Origin: Fistularia commersonii
Taxonomy: Eukaryota > Chordata > Actinopteri > Syngnathiformes > Fistulariidae
Length of the DNA stretch: 64,000 bases
NCBI GenBank assembly: GCA_037954325.1
Contig: JBBMNZ010000001.1
Location: 21,371,258 to 21,435,257 of the forward strand
Reading direction: 5' to 3'
The translations under genes and the position numbers were made by a program. Each line of letters begins with the position of its first letter. The stretch's first letter is position 1. The notes beneath the pieces are model-generated. The model had not been told where the DNA came from. It ran no database searches and saw only the letters and a list, made by a program, of their open reading frames with translations. Of this stretch, positions 24,964-34,937 are shown piece by piece.

Positions 24964-25556
24964 CAGTATCAATACATTTAAAGTTCTAAAACCCCAAAAA
25001 TATGCAATTTGGGGGGTTTTATATATATATGATTGTATATATATTGTTATATTTATATATATATATGATTGTATATATTATTTATTTTATTTATTTATTG
25101 CATTTTATTTTTACTCCACTGAATATCAAGGATGATCTGATCTTTCAGATCATGGTCAATCAGGGCTTTGCCGATCAAAGGGTATCCATTTATTGGCACT
25201 AGATGTTCTGCTGCTGAGGCAGATGTGCTATAAGGAAAATGCCCGCCCAAAAGCATCACTGGGCAAATATCAGTTTCATTACAATATCAATAAAATATCA
25301 ATTGATAGATGTTACATGGAAAATTTAATGTAGCTCAATGTGATCAATTAAAGTGATCAAGATTAAGATGATTATCATCATCCTCAAACATCTTGGCCAG
25401 TGAGACGCTACCAAGTTCTTTCTTTCCGTGCAGGGCGCAATGGCTGCTACCTACTCTGCACTGAAGAACTCCCAACCAACCCCAGAGCTCAAGCCCATCG
25501 AGAGCTCCTTCTTAGCCCAGAGGCGTGTCAAGAAGCTTCCGTCCACCTCTCTGTAG
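17741..25556 (+). CDS. rps6ka1: Ribosomal protein S6 kinase alpha-1 (RSK1), 5' exons missing
   Basis: Twenty exons code for 699 residues plus a TAG stop. The product is a p90 RSK: ERK docks on and activates the C-terminal kinase, and the N-terminal AGC kinase phosphorylates substrates in cytosol and nucleus. Visible in order: N-terminal kinase (about residues 26-280), AGC tail and linker, C-terminal CaMK-like kinase (about 382-640), and a docking tail. The three key phospho-sites (S185, S344 and T537 here) all sit exactly 36 positions before human RSK1 S221, S380 and T573 as I recall them, so about 36 N-terminal residues are in unfound upstream exons. The first exon found starts in phase 0. 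RSK1 is favoured over RSK2/3 by the linker DSPGVPPSAGAHQLFRG, by QLHGKN and by the tail KPIESS...RRVKKLPSTSL. All 20 exon phases agree and all introns are GT-AG. One oddity is DFGLC where RSKs usually have DFGLS. Confidence 0.93.
19817..19858. repeat. GT microsatellite next to an rps6ka1 splice acceptor
   Basis: GT units with one TTTG interruption, ending about 10 bases before the acceptor of exon 19869-19957. Confidence 0.9.
20365..20645 (+). mobile_element. tRNA-like SINE copy in an rps6ka1 intron
   Basis: Same body as the copy at 38668: CAGCGGTCACCATGTCCACC, GATTGGATTCCCAC, CTTCTGTGTGGACTCTCCAT, TACATGCAGGAAG. It ends in ATAATGAATGGATGG. Plus orientation, diverged. Confidence 0.65.
21048..21382 (+). 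CDS. rps6ka1: rps6ka1 exons coding the AGC tail and linker
   Basis: Two exons, 21048-21150 and 21252-21382. They encode the AGC tail (DDTFYFDSEF), the turn-motif region TPKDSPG, and the hydrophobic motif FRGFSF with S344. In this family that serine is phosphorylated by the C-terminal kinase and then recruits PDK1. After it the linker is acidic and then proline-rich (LLEEEGS, then RPPPHP), the segment that varies most between RSK paralogues. The second exon ends in phase 0 at a GTAAGC donor. The following intron of about 1 kb carries a MITE and a long AT/GT tract. Confidence 0.9.
21583..21937. mobile_element. TA-flanked MITE with near-perfect terminal inverted repeats
   Basis: The left end begins CTGCTCAAAAAAATAAAGGG and the right end is its inverted copy for about 27 bases, both directly next to TATA. 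The interior (about 300 bases) has no open frame. This is the structure of a non-autonomous Tc1/mariner-like element with a TA target duplication. It lies in the rps6ka1 intron 21383-22436. I recognise this terminus as common in vertebrate genomes but cannot name the family. Confidence 0.8.
21938..22377. repeat. Compound AT/GT/AC low-complexity tract
   Basis: TATA, TG and TACA runs are interleaved, starting exactly at the right end of the MITE. The stretch 22088-22140 contains TTTATTTATCCCGAAGGGAA, a short fish-repeat motif, followed by an AGT trinucleotide run. Open frames here are only translated repeats. Confidence 0.85.
22437..24914 (+). CDS. rps6ka1: rps6ka1 exons coding the C-terminal kinase domain
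   Basis: Seven exons: 22437-22562, 22667-22756, 22847-23005, 24133-24294, 24399-24475, 24566-24683, 24777-24914. Visible are the glycine loop IGMGSFSVCKRC with the family cysteine (C396, equivalent to RSK2 C436, the known covalent-inhibitor site), the ATP lysine in YAVK (K411), the catalytic loop HRDLKPSN (D499), DFGFAKQ (D521), and the ERK-target threonine in LLMTPCYTANF (T537). In MIDKTSTDPSEE, Thr-Ser-Thr replaces the more basic segment I recall in mammalian RSKs. The intron 23006-24132 holds a Tigger/pogo relic. Confidence 0.92.
23250..24000 (+). mobile_element. Tigger/pogo-like transposon relic
   Basis: It opens with a terminus containing GAACCTCAGCTTACGAAC and closes near AATGAGAAACATTGATTCAG, both typical of Tigger/pogo elements as I recall them. 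Inside, about 23440-23630 encodes the N-terminal helix-turn-helix part of a Tigger transposase (VTDLAKHLDMAKSTIC), followed by broken frames with WINDRQL-like remains. Stops and frameshifts make it inactive. It lies in the rps6ka1 intron 23006-24132. Confidence 0.7.
24937..25085. repeat. AT-rich tract in an rps6ka1 intron
   Basis: Two TA runs (24937-24964 and about 25020-25085) separated by non-repetitive sequence. Confidence 0.85.
25434..25556 (+). CDS. rps6ka1: rps6ka1 last coding exon (ERK docking tail, stop)
   Basis: This exon has 41 codons ending in TAG at 25554-25556, after a good acceptor (TTTCCGTGCAG). It encodes GAMAATYSAL, then the basic D-type MAPK docking motif LAQRRVKKL, and ends in STSL, a class I PDZ-ligand-like terminus (STTL in human RSK1 as I recall it). 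The ending RRVKKLPSTSL separates RSK1 from RSK2 (ITSTAL). Confidence 0.92.
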   Translation, partial: GAMAATYSALKNSQPTPELKPIESSFLAQRRVKKLPSTSL

Positions 25557-26239
25557 AGACTAGAACCAACACCCTGCTCACTAGAGACTGCACCAAACCG
25601 CATCTCCCGGCTCCAACCTCCCAGACGGCTTGCTTGGGGACCTCCAGCCAAGGATACAGACTATGGTTCCCCCATCTTTTGACATCCCACTCTTGCTACC
25701 ATCCTCCTTGTTCAGGCACGTCGGCTGCCGTTTTCCGATGTCCCCGGGCCATCGGACGATTGTGAAGGTTGATGGGGTTGGGGGCGGGGATGAAGCCAAA
25801 AATGGGTGCAGGTTTTTGGCAGACACGTCAGTGCCGTGTGAGTGTGCATGTGTGTGAGTGGTTCATGCATGACTCGCCAAAGAGCGGGTGCAGCCACGTT
25901 ATTAAGATGATGAAAAATTTCTCTCCTCATGATCGTTGTGATTGGTTGTCATTCAGCTTGCTGCACGCCTCGCCGTCTGCCTGGTCCGTTGTCAGTCTCC
26001 CTGTTGTTTTTGTAAAATTGACAAGCTTTATATTGCCAGTTCGTGCTGCCAAATCAGCCTGTGCCGACAGCACGAGACCACAGTACTGTCCGAATGCTGT
26101 TAAATGTTTCGAAAGCGCATTATTGATATTTAACATTTCTGCCATAAATGCCTCTCCTCAGCTTGGGTACAACCACAACACGTGGATTCTGGGAAACGTC
26201 AGATGTTTTCCTTTTCTGTTAATGTCAGCCTGTGGTTGT

Positions 26240-26247
26240 TTTGTGTG

Positions 26248-26282
<35 letters not shown>
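26240..26282. repeat. GT microsatellite in the rps6ka1 3' UTR
   Basis: About 20 GT units with one GC interruption. Confidence 0.9.
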
Positions 26283-26710
26283 CTGAGTGCGTGCGTGAGA
26301 GAGACAGAGACAAGGGAGCAGCTGCATGACTTGCAAAGTGTGTGTGCGTGCGCGCTGCACTGTCATGTGCATTGTCAGTGGCGTGATGTCATGTGACGTC
26401 CTCTTTTTCTCTCCTCCGTTCCGACACTTGATCAACCAGCTGGCGGCCACGTGAGATGTCCATTATTTTTTATGACTTTAAAAATAGTATAAAGAAAAAT
26501 AAAAAAAAACTAGGTGGCTTTCTGTGAAAGAAACTTGACCAAGATCTAGTGTGGCATGCGTAAAACTATATTTGCTTTGTTTTCTTGTTTCTTTTCTGTT
26601 TCAGGGTTCTCATTTTGTTTCATATGGGGTAACGTTTCCTGTGTTGGCTGCACTGCTGTTGTTTTGCTTTCAGTTTTGTCCGCAGAAAGAACATCGATCT
26701 GTAGAGTTCA

Positions 26711-26725
26711 AATAAATAAATAAAT
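26711..26725 (+). terminator. Candidate rps6ka1 polyadenylation signal
   Basis: Overlapping AATAAA motifs lie in an AT-rich context about 1.15 kb after the rps6ka1 stop. The call rests on motif and position only. Confidence 0.45.
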
Positions 26726-29307
26726 GGATTATAAAAAAGAAAAACTTCTACGGATTTAACATTAAAGGGAGGCGAGGCTGATCGTCTTTACGGAACTGAG
26801 CGCTCCGACCGCAGCTTCTCTCTCCCTTTAAAAATATTTGTCAAGTCACTGGTTGTGAATATCACGAAGCAGTGTTGTGTTTAACTTCTTGTTCATGATA
26901 TTTGGATTTATTTCTCATTTAATTTACAAAAAAAAAACTAAACAAAAGGAAAAAGTCTGAAATGTGTAAGTGGCTCCACCGGGTAGGGCTCGCTCCCGGC
27001 CTTAAAGTGAGTCAGAATGTCTTTACACTGAAAAACACACAGAGACAAATCAAAAAGTTTTCGAAGGGAAGATGCGTATGGCTACATGACCTGCGAACCA
27101 GCTGTCTTACCTCAAAGGGGATCAAAGTTATAGAGTCATTGTTTGGTGGCAAATTATCCCTTCTCTGTCATAATCTGTGGTAAAAAAAAAAAAAAGAAAG
27201 AAAGAAAATAACCTATTGTATGATAGAGATGACAATTTTTATATCCTAAAGATATTAAAGACTCAGTTGCTACAACAGCAGTCTCTCCTTTTCCTTCTTT
27301 GTCATCCTCCTCCGGCATCTAAGCCTCAAACAAAAGTTTTCATCAATTTTAAGGTGATCCTGGACTTATTTAGCCTCCTTCATTGTTTCCTCCTCCACTC
27401 TGGACGTGCATGGTCTAGTTCTCAGTAGGTTTTGACTTTGTGATTTGCAGACCTTTATCTTTAATTACAATTCAATGCATCTGAATGGGATTCAGGTTCA
27501 AAGCAGCAGAAAACAAACACAAATGAAGACTAGGCTTGCTTTCGTGTGCACGAGCATGACCCTGTTAAAAGAGGGTTTGTGGATTATCTTGAGTTGTTGG
27601 CCATGGTTTCCATAAGGGGAATAAAGCAATGTTGTCAGTGTGTGCTGTATACTTTCCTTGCGTTCAAGAGAGCCTGAGGTAAAATTAATGAATAAATCAA
27701 AATGAAAAATGAAGTAGTTAAAAACACCCTACGGATAACCGTGCACTGAAATATGCATGTGATTATACAAGCTGCACACGGGCATTCAGGGTTTTGAAAA
27801 AAATTAAGCTATATATATATATATATATATATATATAGATGTGTGTGCTGCGGCCATCTTATCCCGAGTCCCCGAGCTCTTTCACTTTGCAGGTTGCAGG
27901 GGTGTGGATGTTATATTGCATATTGTCCAACATTTCTTTCATGAATATTAAAGGTGTAATTGTGGCATTTCAGCCATCACCCTCCCTCTTCTGGTCCCCC
28001 GGCCCTTGGCCTGGCATGTTTCCTTCTCTGGTCACTGGAGGGAGACAAAGTTTTTTTTTTTGTTTTGTTTTTTTTAAGTAAAACTAAAATAAATCCAGGC
28101 CAAGCGCCAGTGATCTGTTCTCACAGCAACATTGTATCTATTCAACCTGCCGTGTGTTCAACCCACCTATTTGATCTTGTCTATTTACATGCCACTTTAA
28201 CCAGGCAGCTGTTGCTGTCCTGTGAAAGCACGGGACGGCACACCATGTTCCATCTGTACTTTGATAAATTTGATGAAAATGAATGTGTATTTACTTACAC
28301 AACGGTGGCATGGGGACTTCTTGCGTCTGGACTCTTCGTGGTAGCATTTCACCGGTTGTGAACACCATCAAACCACTAGCCATGTGGGCAGAATCTGGTT
28401 AACTTGTATTTCCATGCAGTACTACCTTCCTCCACCGCACTGCTCCCTTACATAGCCATCACACACCTCTCTAGAATGAGGTTGTCATTTTTTTTTTCCT
28501 CCCTTAAAATTGAATCTACCAGAAGTCTACTGCAGTGGATACATCCTCCCCGTCAGAATAAATTCTGAGATGATTCTGTTTAGATGTGCTCCCTCAGCGT
28601 CTCCAACACATATGTGAAAGTCACATTCCTCTGAGTGACTTCCTGATGCGTGCGGACTGACAAAGCAGAGAAATTAGCTTGCTGGAATGGATTATTATAG
28701 AGTGGTGAAAAACCAAACACATCATCTGAATCCTACAAATCGATCAGTTTTTCTCAAACATGAATGCAAAAAGAAACCTGTGTGATATTTACAAAGCGCT
28801 GATCTAAGATCAGTCATCAATGCAGTGAGAGCTTCTTTGGATTGTCATATCATTGCTGGGGTGTAAATATCCTATCTGGAAAAGTAGCAAATATTGAGAT
28901 AGACGTTAGGAAAAATGAGGTGGAGACTTAAAATGTATCTAATGTAATTAATTAAAAATGAATGAATGAAAGATCCTGACTGGCCAAGTCATGCTGTCCC
29001 GGTGATACATCTACAACGCCCAACTCAGCACATAAATTTATAGTTTGAGCATAAAACAGACTCACAATGTAAAGGTCCACAGATGGTATCTCTCCACACA
29101 CACTCACATCAAATACACACCACAGATTAAAGTAATCTGCAACACAAATGGCAATAGGGAGAGATTTGGGACGGGCTGTCATCACAAATTGGTGTAAAAG
29201 GCAGACATTTATTCAATTTTTGAAGGACCCAGCAAGTTAGTCTAACTTGTCGAAGGTTCTGATCAAGTACTTGTTTGAGCCTGTCAAAACATTCATGTCA
29301 TTGTGTG

Positions 29308-29308
<1 letters not shown>

Positions 29309-29356
<48 letters not shown>
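29309..29356. repeat. CA microsatellite
   Basis: About 23 CA units. Confidence 0.9.
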
Positions 29357-29359
<3 letters not shown>

Positions 29360-29860
29360 CATACACACATCCTGCTGCAAAGATATTTGTCAATGAGTGT
29401 GGCGAGTGCATCTGTGCGTGCAGTACTGTAAACACCACATGGGATTAGTTTGGAGCGAGCAGGGAATCTTGCGCAATCAACATAATCTTCCAAAAATGGG
29501 GATCATGTTAATAATTCCCAGCCAAAGCATCTCATATTGATTCTCTGAATCTTTACATCCTTACTCAATACTTTAGGAAATGTAATAACACCTCATCACA
29601 AGAGCTGTATGACACAATACTTCAAGTTCTGTTTATTTTTCAAAATTTTAGAACTTCATGGTACCAATGATATTCAGTGTTTTTCGCACACAATGCTAAC
29701 ATCCTACGTATGAAAAACTCAAAATTAGATAACATTTTGCATCCCGCTTCTCTCCCATAACTAAGTAAATATTATATATGAAGAATAAAATAACTAACTT
29801 TTATATGCTTTTGGTTTTATTGTCATATAAGGAATGTATGAAAGGGAGCTGTGTATCCCA

Positions 29861-29931
29861 GTATTACATTACATTACATTACATTGCATTGCATTTGGCA
29901 GACACTTTTATCCAAAGCGACTTACAATAGA
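29861..29931 (+). repeat. ATTAC-type interspersed repeat, second copy
   Basis: Same order as the copy at 107-187, with ACACTTTTATCCAAAGCGAC. Both copies are in the same orientation and have nearly the same core. Confidence 0.65.
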
Positions 29932-30392
29932 TATACCAGTACTCTAGTATATAGTTACTAGTTATTTTTCCTTAACACAACCATAACTTTAATAGCACAA
30001 TATCTTTTTTGATTGCCGGGAAAACAATACAATTTGGTATTTATACAGAATTAAATGAAAGTGGCTCATGTATTCTATGGAAGACGTGACAGAATAAGGA
30101 CTGCTGTACTGGTCTACGAGTAAGTGCAATGTTATTAAAAATGAATAAAAGGATTGTAGCAGGATGACAGTCTTTGTACTGTTTATATGTCAACATCCTC
30201 ATCGGTGAAACTGCATCAGCAGTACAAAGTGTGTGAGCAAAGTGGACACTCAGATCGGACTCGTATACAAACAAATGGCCTCCAACAAGCTAAAAGATCC
30301 ACTGTTCTTTGAGGGTGATAGCTCTTCAGCTGCTATTTAAAGCATCACTTCTGGGTGGTGCAATGCATCAGGGTAATACTGTACTTTCCACT

Positions 30393-30395
<3 letters not shown>

Positions 30396-30423
<28 letters not shown>

Positions 30424-30465
30424 CTGTCTGTCTGTGTGCGCGTGTGCGTGCGCGAGCTCGAGCTC
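30396..30465. repeat. GT/CTGT/GC compound repeat
   Basis: GT units, then CTGT units, then a GCGC-rich end (GTGCGCGTGTGCGTGCGCGA). Confidence 0.85.
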
Positions 30466-30921
30466 AAAGTCGATCTGAGTGCACTTATCTTGTATCTTAC
30501 ATCACACTAGGATTATATCATGTGTGCGATGCTTTTTCAACTTCGGTCAATATGTTTCCAGACAGGAAATGCAATGCTCTTTTGTTTATTAACGATTATT
30601 AAAGCAACAGAAAGGGGAAGGAAACAAGGGTGAGGGACCAAAAAGGGAAAATGCTAAAGACAAATGTGGAAAACATTCATGTCTTAAGTGGTTTTAAACC
30701 TTTATGCTTCAACTGCTACACTTTCAGCTATTGATTATGATATTTAGATATTAGAATCCTAAAGGTACTGAAATATTGTTTTACACACAGCATTAGGAAA
30801 GATGATCAACTAGATACACTGTAATATACAGATTCTAAATAGCCACACTCGAGGAAGCACCGGCAAAAACTAGGTACTGCTATGCAGTGGCTGGTATGCA
30901 GCATCATATGTACATACATAC

Positions 30922-32050
30922 ACCATATGGCCAAAAGTATTCACTCACCTGCCTTGACTCACATATGAACTTAAGTGACATCCCATTCCTAATCCAGGGT
31001 TCAGTATGACGTCGTCCCAACCTTTGCAGCTATAACAGCTTCATTTCTTCTGGGAAGGCTGTCCACAAGGTTCAGGAGTGTGTTATGGGAAATATTGATC
31101 ATTCTTCCAGAAGCTCATTTATGAGATCCCTCTCTGATGTTGGATGAGAAGGCCTGGCTCTCAGTCTCCACTCTAATTCATCCTAAAGGTGTTCTGTTGG
31201 GTTGATGTCAGGACTCTGTGCAGGCCAGTCAAGTTCATCCACACCAGGCGGTCATCCATGTCTTCCTTTGTGCACTGGTACACACTCATGTTGGAAAAGG
31301 AAGGGGCCAGCTTCAATCTGTTCCCACAAAGTTGGAAATATGGAATTGTCCAAAATGTCTTGGTATACTGAAGTTTTCAGAGTTCCTTTCACTGGAACTA
31401 AGGGGCCAATTGCAGCGCCTGAAAACAACCTCACACCATAATCCCCCCTGTCACCAGAATTCACACTTGCCACAATGCAGTCAGACACATACTATTCTCC
31501 TGGCAATCGCCAAACCCGGACTCATTCACCAGATTGCCAGATGGAGAAGCGCAATTCATCACTCCAGAGAGCATATCTCCACTGCTCTAGAATCCAGTGG
31601 GGGCGAGCTTTACACCACTGCATCCAACACTTTGTATTGCACCTGGTGATATTTGGCTTGGATTCAATTGGTCAACCATGGACATACATTCTATGAGGCT
31701 CTCTGCACGCTGTCTTTGGGCTAATCTGAAGGCCACATGAAGTTTGGAGGCCTGTAGCGATTGACTCTGCAGAAAGTTGGGGACCTCTTTGCACTCTTCC
31801 CAAACACTTCCATGTTCTTATAATGCAGCTGACAGTTGACTGTGGAATATTCAGGAGCAAGGAAATTTCACTTCTGGATTTGTTACACGGGTGGCATCTC
31901 ATTACAGTTCCACACTGGAATTCATTGAGCTCCTGAGGGCAACCCATTCTTTCACAAATGTTTGTAAAAACAATCTGCATGCCGAGTGTGCTTGGTTTCA
32001 TACATTTGTGGTCATGGAAGTGATTGGAACACCTGGTTCCGATTATTTAT
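30922..32050 (-). mobile_element. Degenerate Tc1-like transposon
   Basis: The left terminus contains TATGGCCAAAAGTATTCACT. Minus-strand open frames at 32001-31672 and 31488-31252 are pieces of one Tc1 transposase: N-terminal NICERMG..QELNEFQ.GTV, the helix-turn-helix LLNIPQSTVS, and the later segment PLVPVKGTL..S.YQDILDN with LWEQ and a KGRHG-like stretch. Frameshifts, stops and a missing right terminus show it is dead. Transposase strand is minus. Confidence 0.85.
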
Positions 32051-32089
32051 AAGGCTGCAAAAAAAAATAACAAGACTGCATGGACTCTA

Positions 32090-32962
32090 CCCTTGGTAAC
32101 CTGCCATCAATTAAGCAGTTAAAAGGTCTGGAGTTGATTCCAGGTGTGGCGTTTGCATTTGGAAGCTGCTGCTGTGAACACACAACATGCGGTCAAAGGA
32201 GCTCTCAATGGAAGTGAAAGAGACCATCCTGAGGCTGAAGAAAAGAAGAAATCCATCAGAGAGATAGCAGAAATGTTAGGAGTGGCCAAATCAAACGTTT
32301 GGTACATTCTGAGAAAAAAAGAGTGCCCGGGTGAGCTTGGGAACTCAAAAAAGCCTGGACGTCCACAGACGACAACAGTGGTGGATGATTTCAGAATCGT
32401 TTCCATGGTGAAGAAAACCCCCTTCACAACATCCACTCAAGTCAAGAACCTTTTCCAGGAAGTAGGTCTATCAGTATCTAAGTCTACTATAAAGAGAAGA
32501 CTTCATGAGAGCAAATACAAATGATTCACCACGTGGCGCAAACCATTCATCAGCCTCAAAAATAGAAAGCCCATTTGACTTGAAAGCAGTAGAATATTCT
32601 GCAATGACCGAGTCAATCACCAGATATCAACCCAATCGAGCATGCATTTACTTGCCCAAGACAAAACTTAAAGCAGAAAGACCCACAAACAAGCAACAAC
32701 TGAAGAAAGCAGCAGGAATGGCCTGGCAAAACATCACAAAGGAGGCAAAGGAGGAAACACGGCGTTTCATGATGTCCATGGGTTCCAGACTTCAGGCAGT
32801 CATTGCCTGCAAATCAACAAAAGATTGAAAAGTAACATTTTACTTAGGGTTATGTTTATTTGTCCAATTACTACCACATTGTAGTATCCAGTGTGGTGGC
32901 ATGCAGAGCTTGAATCATGAAGATTGTGTCAAAGTCCAAATATTTCTGGGTCTGACTGTAAA
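32090..32962 (+). mobile_element. Second Tc1-like transposon, internally deleted
   Basis: This belongs to a different Tc1 family from its neighbour. A plus-strand frame (about 32160-32524) encodes the two N-terminal DNA-binding helix-turn-helix domains (IREIAEMLGVAKSNVWYIL, GRPQTTTVVDD, STIKRRLHESKY). The catalytic core is largely missing: the sequence jumps to the C-terminal INPIEHAF and KAERPTNKQQLK, then MGSRLQAVIACK. The right end AAATATTTCTGGGTCTGACT is a recognisable terminus. The left terminus is absent. Confidence 0.82.
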
Positions 32963-34316
32963 TACATAAATGCATTAACATTCATTCATTCGTACATAGA
33001 TGAAGAGTTATTCATACACAAATACATACATACATGTACAATCATTCATTCATTCAAACGTACATACATTGATACATACATAAAGACATTCACATTTGCA
33101 TACATTCATATAACAATTCATACCTGCCTACATACACATATATATACACACATACAATCATTCATTCCTTCATGCAGACATATAAATATTCATACCTGCA
33201 AATATAAACAAGCACAATCATTTTTGCATATGATAGGTAAGAAAGTTTGATGCATAAACACTCACAGCCATTATTGATAAAAATAATGTATTAACACCCG
33301 ACCTGTGAGTGAGCTTTGACAGATGCAAAATGCAGTCGAAGAATTCTACACCAGTCCTTTTTCATGTCTGTTTTCAAAGAGCACACCGTGACCAACCTTT
33401 TTCAAATGGCACAACCGCAGAACAACTTATAATGTTGGATTATTTAAAACTGTTTTTTTTTTTTCTTTGTGTGATTTACGTGTTCTCGAATTTTCTTCCC
33501 AAACCCTTTAGAGTGAATCCACACATGTGTGTTACTTTCCTTGATTTTGTATCTGTACGTTGCCGAAAAAAAAAAAAACAGGTAGTCTCACAGACAGATG
33601 GAGATATATGGCTTACGGGAAGACTGGGAGCTGTAAAATAGGTCAAAGAAGGGGGGTCATTGTGAGAGGGAAGGAGTGCTGCGAATCATGATAATATTGT
33701 GCAGGAAGGTGATAAAGAGAGAGTGAAACTGGAGCATCACCCCTCCCCTCCTGTTTTAGCCATCTGAAATCAAGACAAGTTGCCATGGGCAACCATCCGA
33801 GTGATAAAGAGGGAGAAACAGGGAAATGGAGATGCCAGCTGGTAATAGGGGATGGAAAAAAAAAAAAGAGTGAGAGAAAACGCTGGGTGCCAAACAGCAT
33901 CCGCGAATGGATGGATGACCGTCCTTCCACAAATCTTGCCCTCACTCTGTTTTGCTTCGCTGAGCAAAGCCGATCGAGGCAGAGCTTCCAGATGACGACA
34001 AAGCAAAACAGTCAAGTGGCAGGAACGACAGCCTGCCAGCATCGGTGGCGGAGAGGCAAGCTGCCCAATCACCAGCTGACATGCTCATGACTTCAGCAGC
34101 CAATGAACTGCCGGGAAGCTCCTCCCCTACACAACCACTCAGGAGCAGAGACGGCAGCGGCCGAGCTCAGATCTCTTATTAATGAATGGAGCGGATTCCA
34201 GGCAGCATCACCGCATATCTCTGCGCTCTCAGCTTGGCTTCGCTCTACGCTGACACGGGATAGCAGGTGGGAACGGTCGCAGCGATAGAGGACGGTGGGA
34301 AAAAAACGCACCGGTC
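32961..34316. other. Intergenic region and trnp1 5' flank
   Basis: Degenerate CATA/CATT-type repeats (about 32980-33220) are followed by unremarkable sequence, then a GC-richer stretch from about 34,080 to the trnp1 start that may be its promoter or 5' UTR. No TATA box stands out. Confidence 0.4.
32980..33220. repeat. Degenerate CATA/CATT repeats
   Basis: Imperfect tetranucleotide-like runs (ATTCATTCATTC, ACATACATACATG) extend from the end of the second Tc1 element. Confidence 0.7.
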
Positions 34317-34937
34317 ATGAAAGGACGACAAAGGCACACGGACACCCACGATGAGGACATACCTGAGGAGGACATGGCTGCGGCGACTCAAAATACAAAA
34401 CCAGATCCTGATGTTCGCCCGCCGGATCTATCGTCATCGTCGTCTCCACCTCGTGCCATGCCACCTTCCGTATCTTCGTCCGCTCTCCTTGCAATGGCCT
34501 CTCCGGCGACCAGGCGCTCCATTTCCATGGGGGACTTCAAGAGGGTGACAGGGGCGCTGCTGGCCGGTTCCGAACCCGCGTCAACCTCGGCCACGGCCCC
34601 GTCATCCAAGCTGGTCACCCCCAGCTCCAGCATGGAGTTCGAGGCAGCTCGGCGGCGCCTTCTGGAGGTGGAGGAGCGTCAGCGCGTGATCAGAGAGATG
34701 GAGCGCCGGCTTGAGGAGCTCAGGGAAGTGTTTGTCCGCTCCGAGCAGGAGGTGGTAGTTCATGGCGAGCTGGTGTCGCGGATATCTGGCGCGGCGCAGC
34801 AAGGGGAGCTGTACGTGGCGGAGAACAGCCAGCGGCTGAAGAAAGGCCTGAAGTTCAAGAAACACCGACCCACGATCATCTTCTCCTCCATGCTCGGACT
34901 TCGAACATGCCTGCCCTGGCCTGTGAAGCTCAAATAG
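34317..34937 (+). CDS. trnp1: TMF1-regulated nuclear protein 1 (TRNP1)
   Basis: An uninterrupted 206-codon frame ends in TAG. I recognise the C-terminal half as TRNP1, a nuclear protein linked to cell proliferation and, in mammals, to neural progenitor expansion and cortical folding. Residues 1-105 look disordered and are rich in Ser, Pro and Ala. Residues about 107-150 form a charged, probably coiled-coil block opening with ARRRLLEVE (111-119). QRLKKGL (172-178) and LGLRTCLPW (193-201) match the conserved C-terminus of mammalian TRNP1. An intronless coding region agrees with the mammalian gene as I recall it. The start is uncertain: the ATG at 34374 (M20, MAAATQ) has the stronger Kozak context (gacATGg). 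The region is richer in GC than its flanks. The gene lies between rps6ka1 (upstream, same strand) and asap3 (convergent). Confidence 0.85.
   Translation: MKGRQRHTDTHDEDIPEEDMAAATQNTKPDPDVRPPDLSSSSSPPRAMPPSVSSSALLAMASPATRRSISMGDFKRVTGALLAGSEPASTSATAPSSKLVTPSSSMEFEAARRRLLEVEERQRVIREMERRLEELREVFVRSEQEVVVHGELVSRISGAAQQGELYVAENSQRLKKGLKFKKHRPTIIFSSMLGLRTCLPWPVKLK

Larger units (their letters stand above)
25557..26735 (+). other. rps6ka1: Probable 3' UTR of rps6ka1
   Basis: No exon follows the stop. Overlapping AATAAA hexamers occur at 26711-26725, the first clear cluster after the stop, giving a 3' UTR of about 1.17 kb. It contains a GT repeat at 26240-26282. The exact cleavage site is not visible. 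Confidence 0.55.
26736..30915. other. Intergenic, no gene seen
   Basis: AT-rich sequence between rps6ka1 and the Tc1 relics. It holds AT and CA repeats (27811-27839, 29309-29356, 30396-30440) and an ATTAC-type repeat at 29861-29931. No open frame is convincing. Confidence 0.5.
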
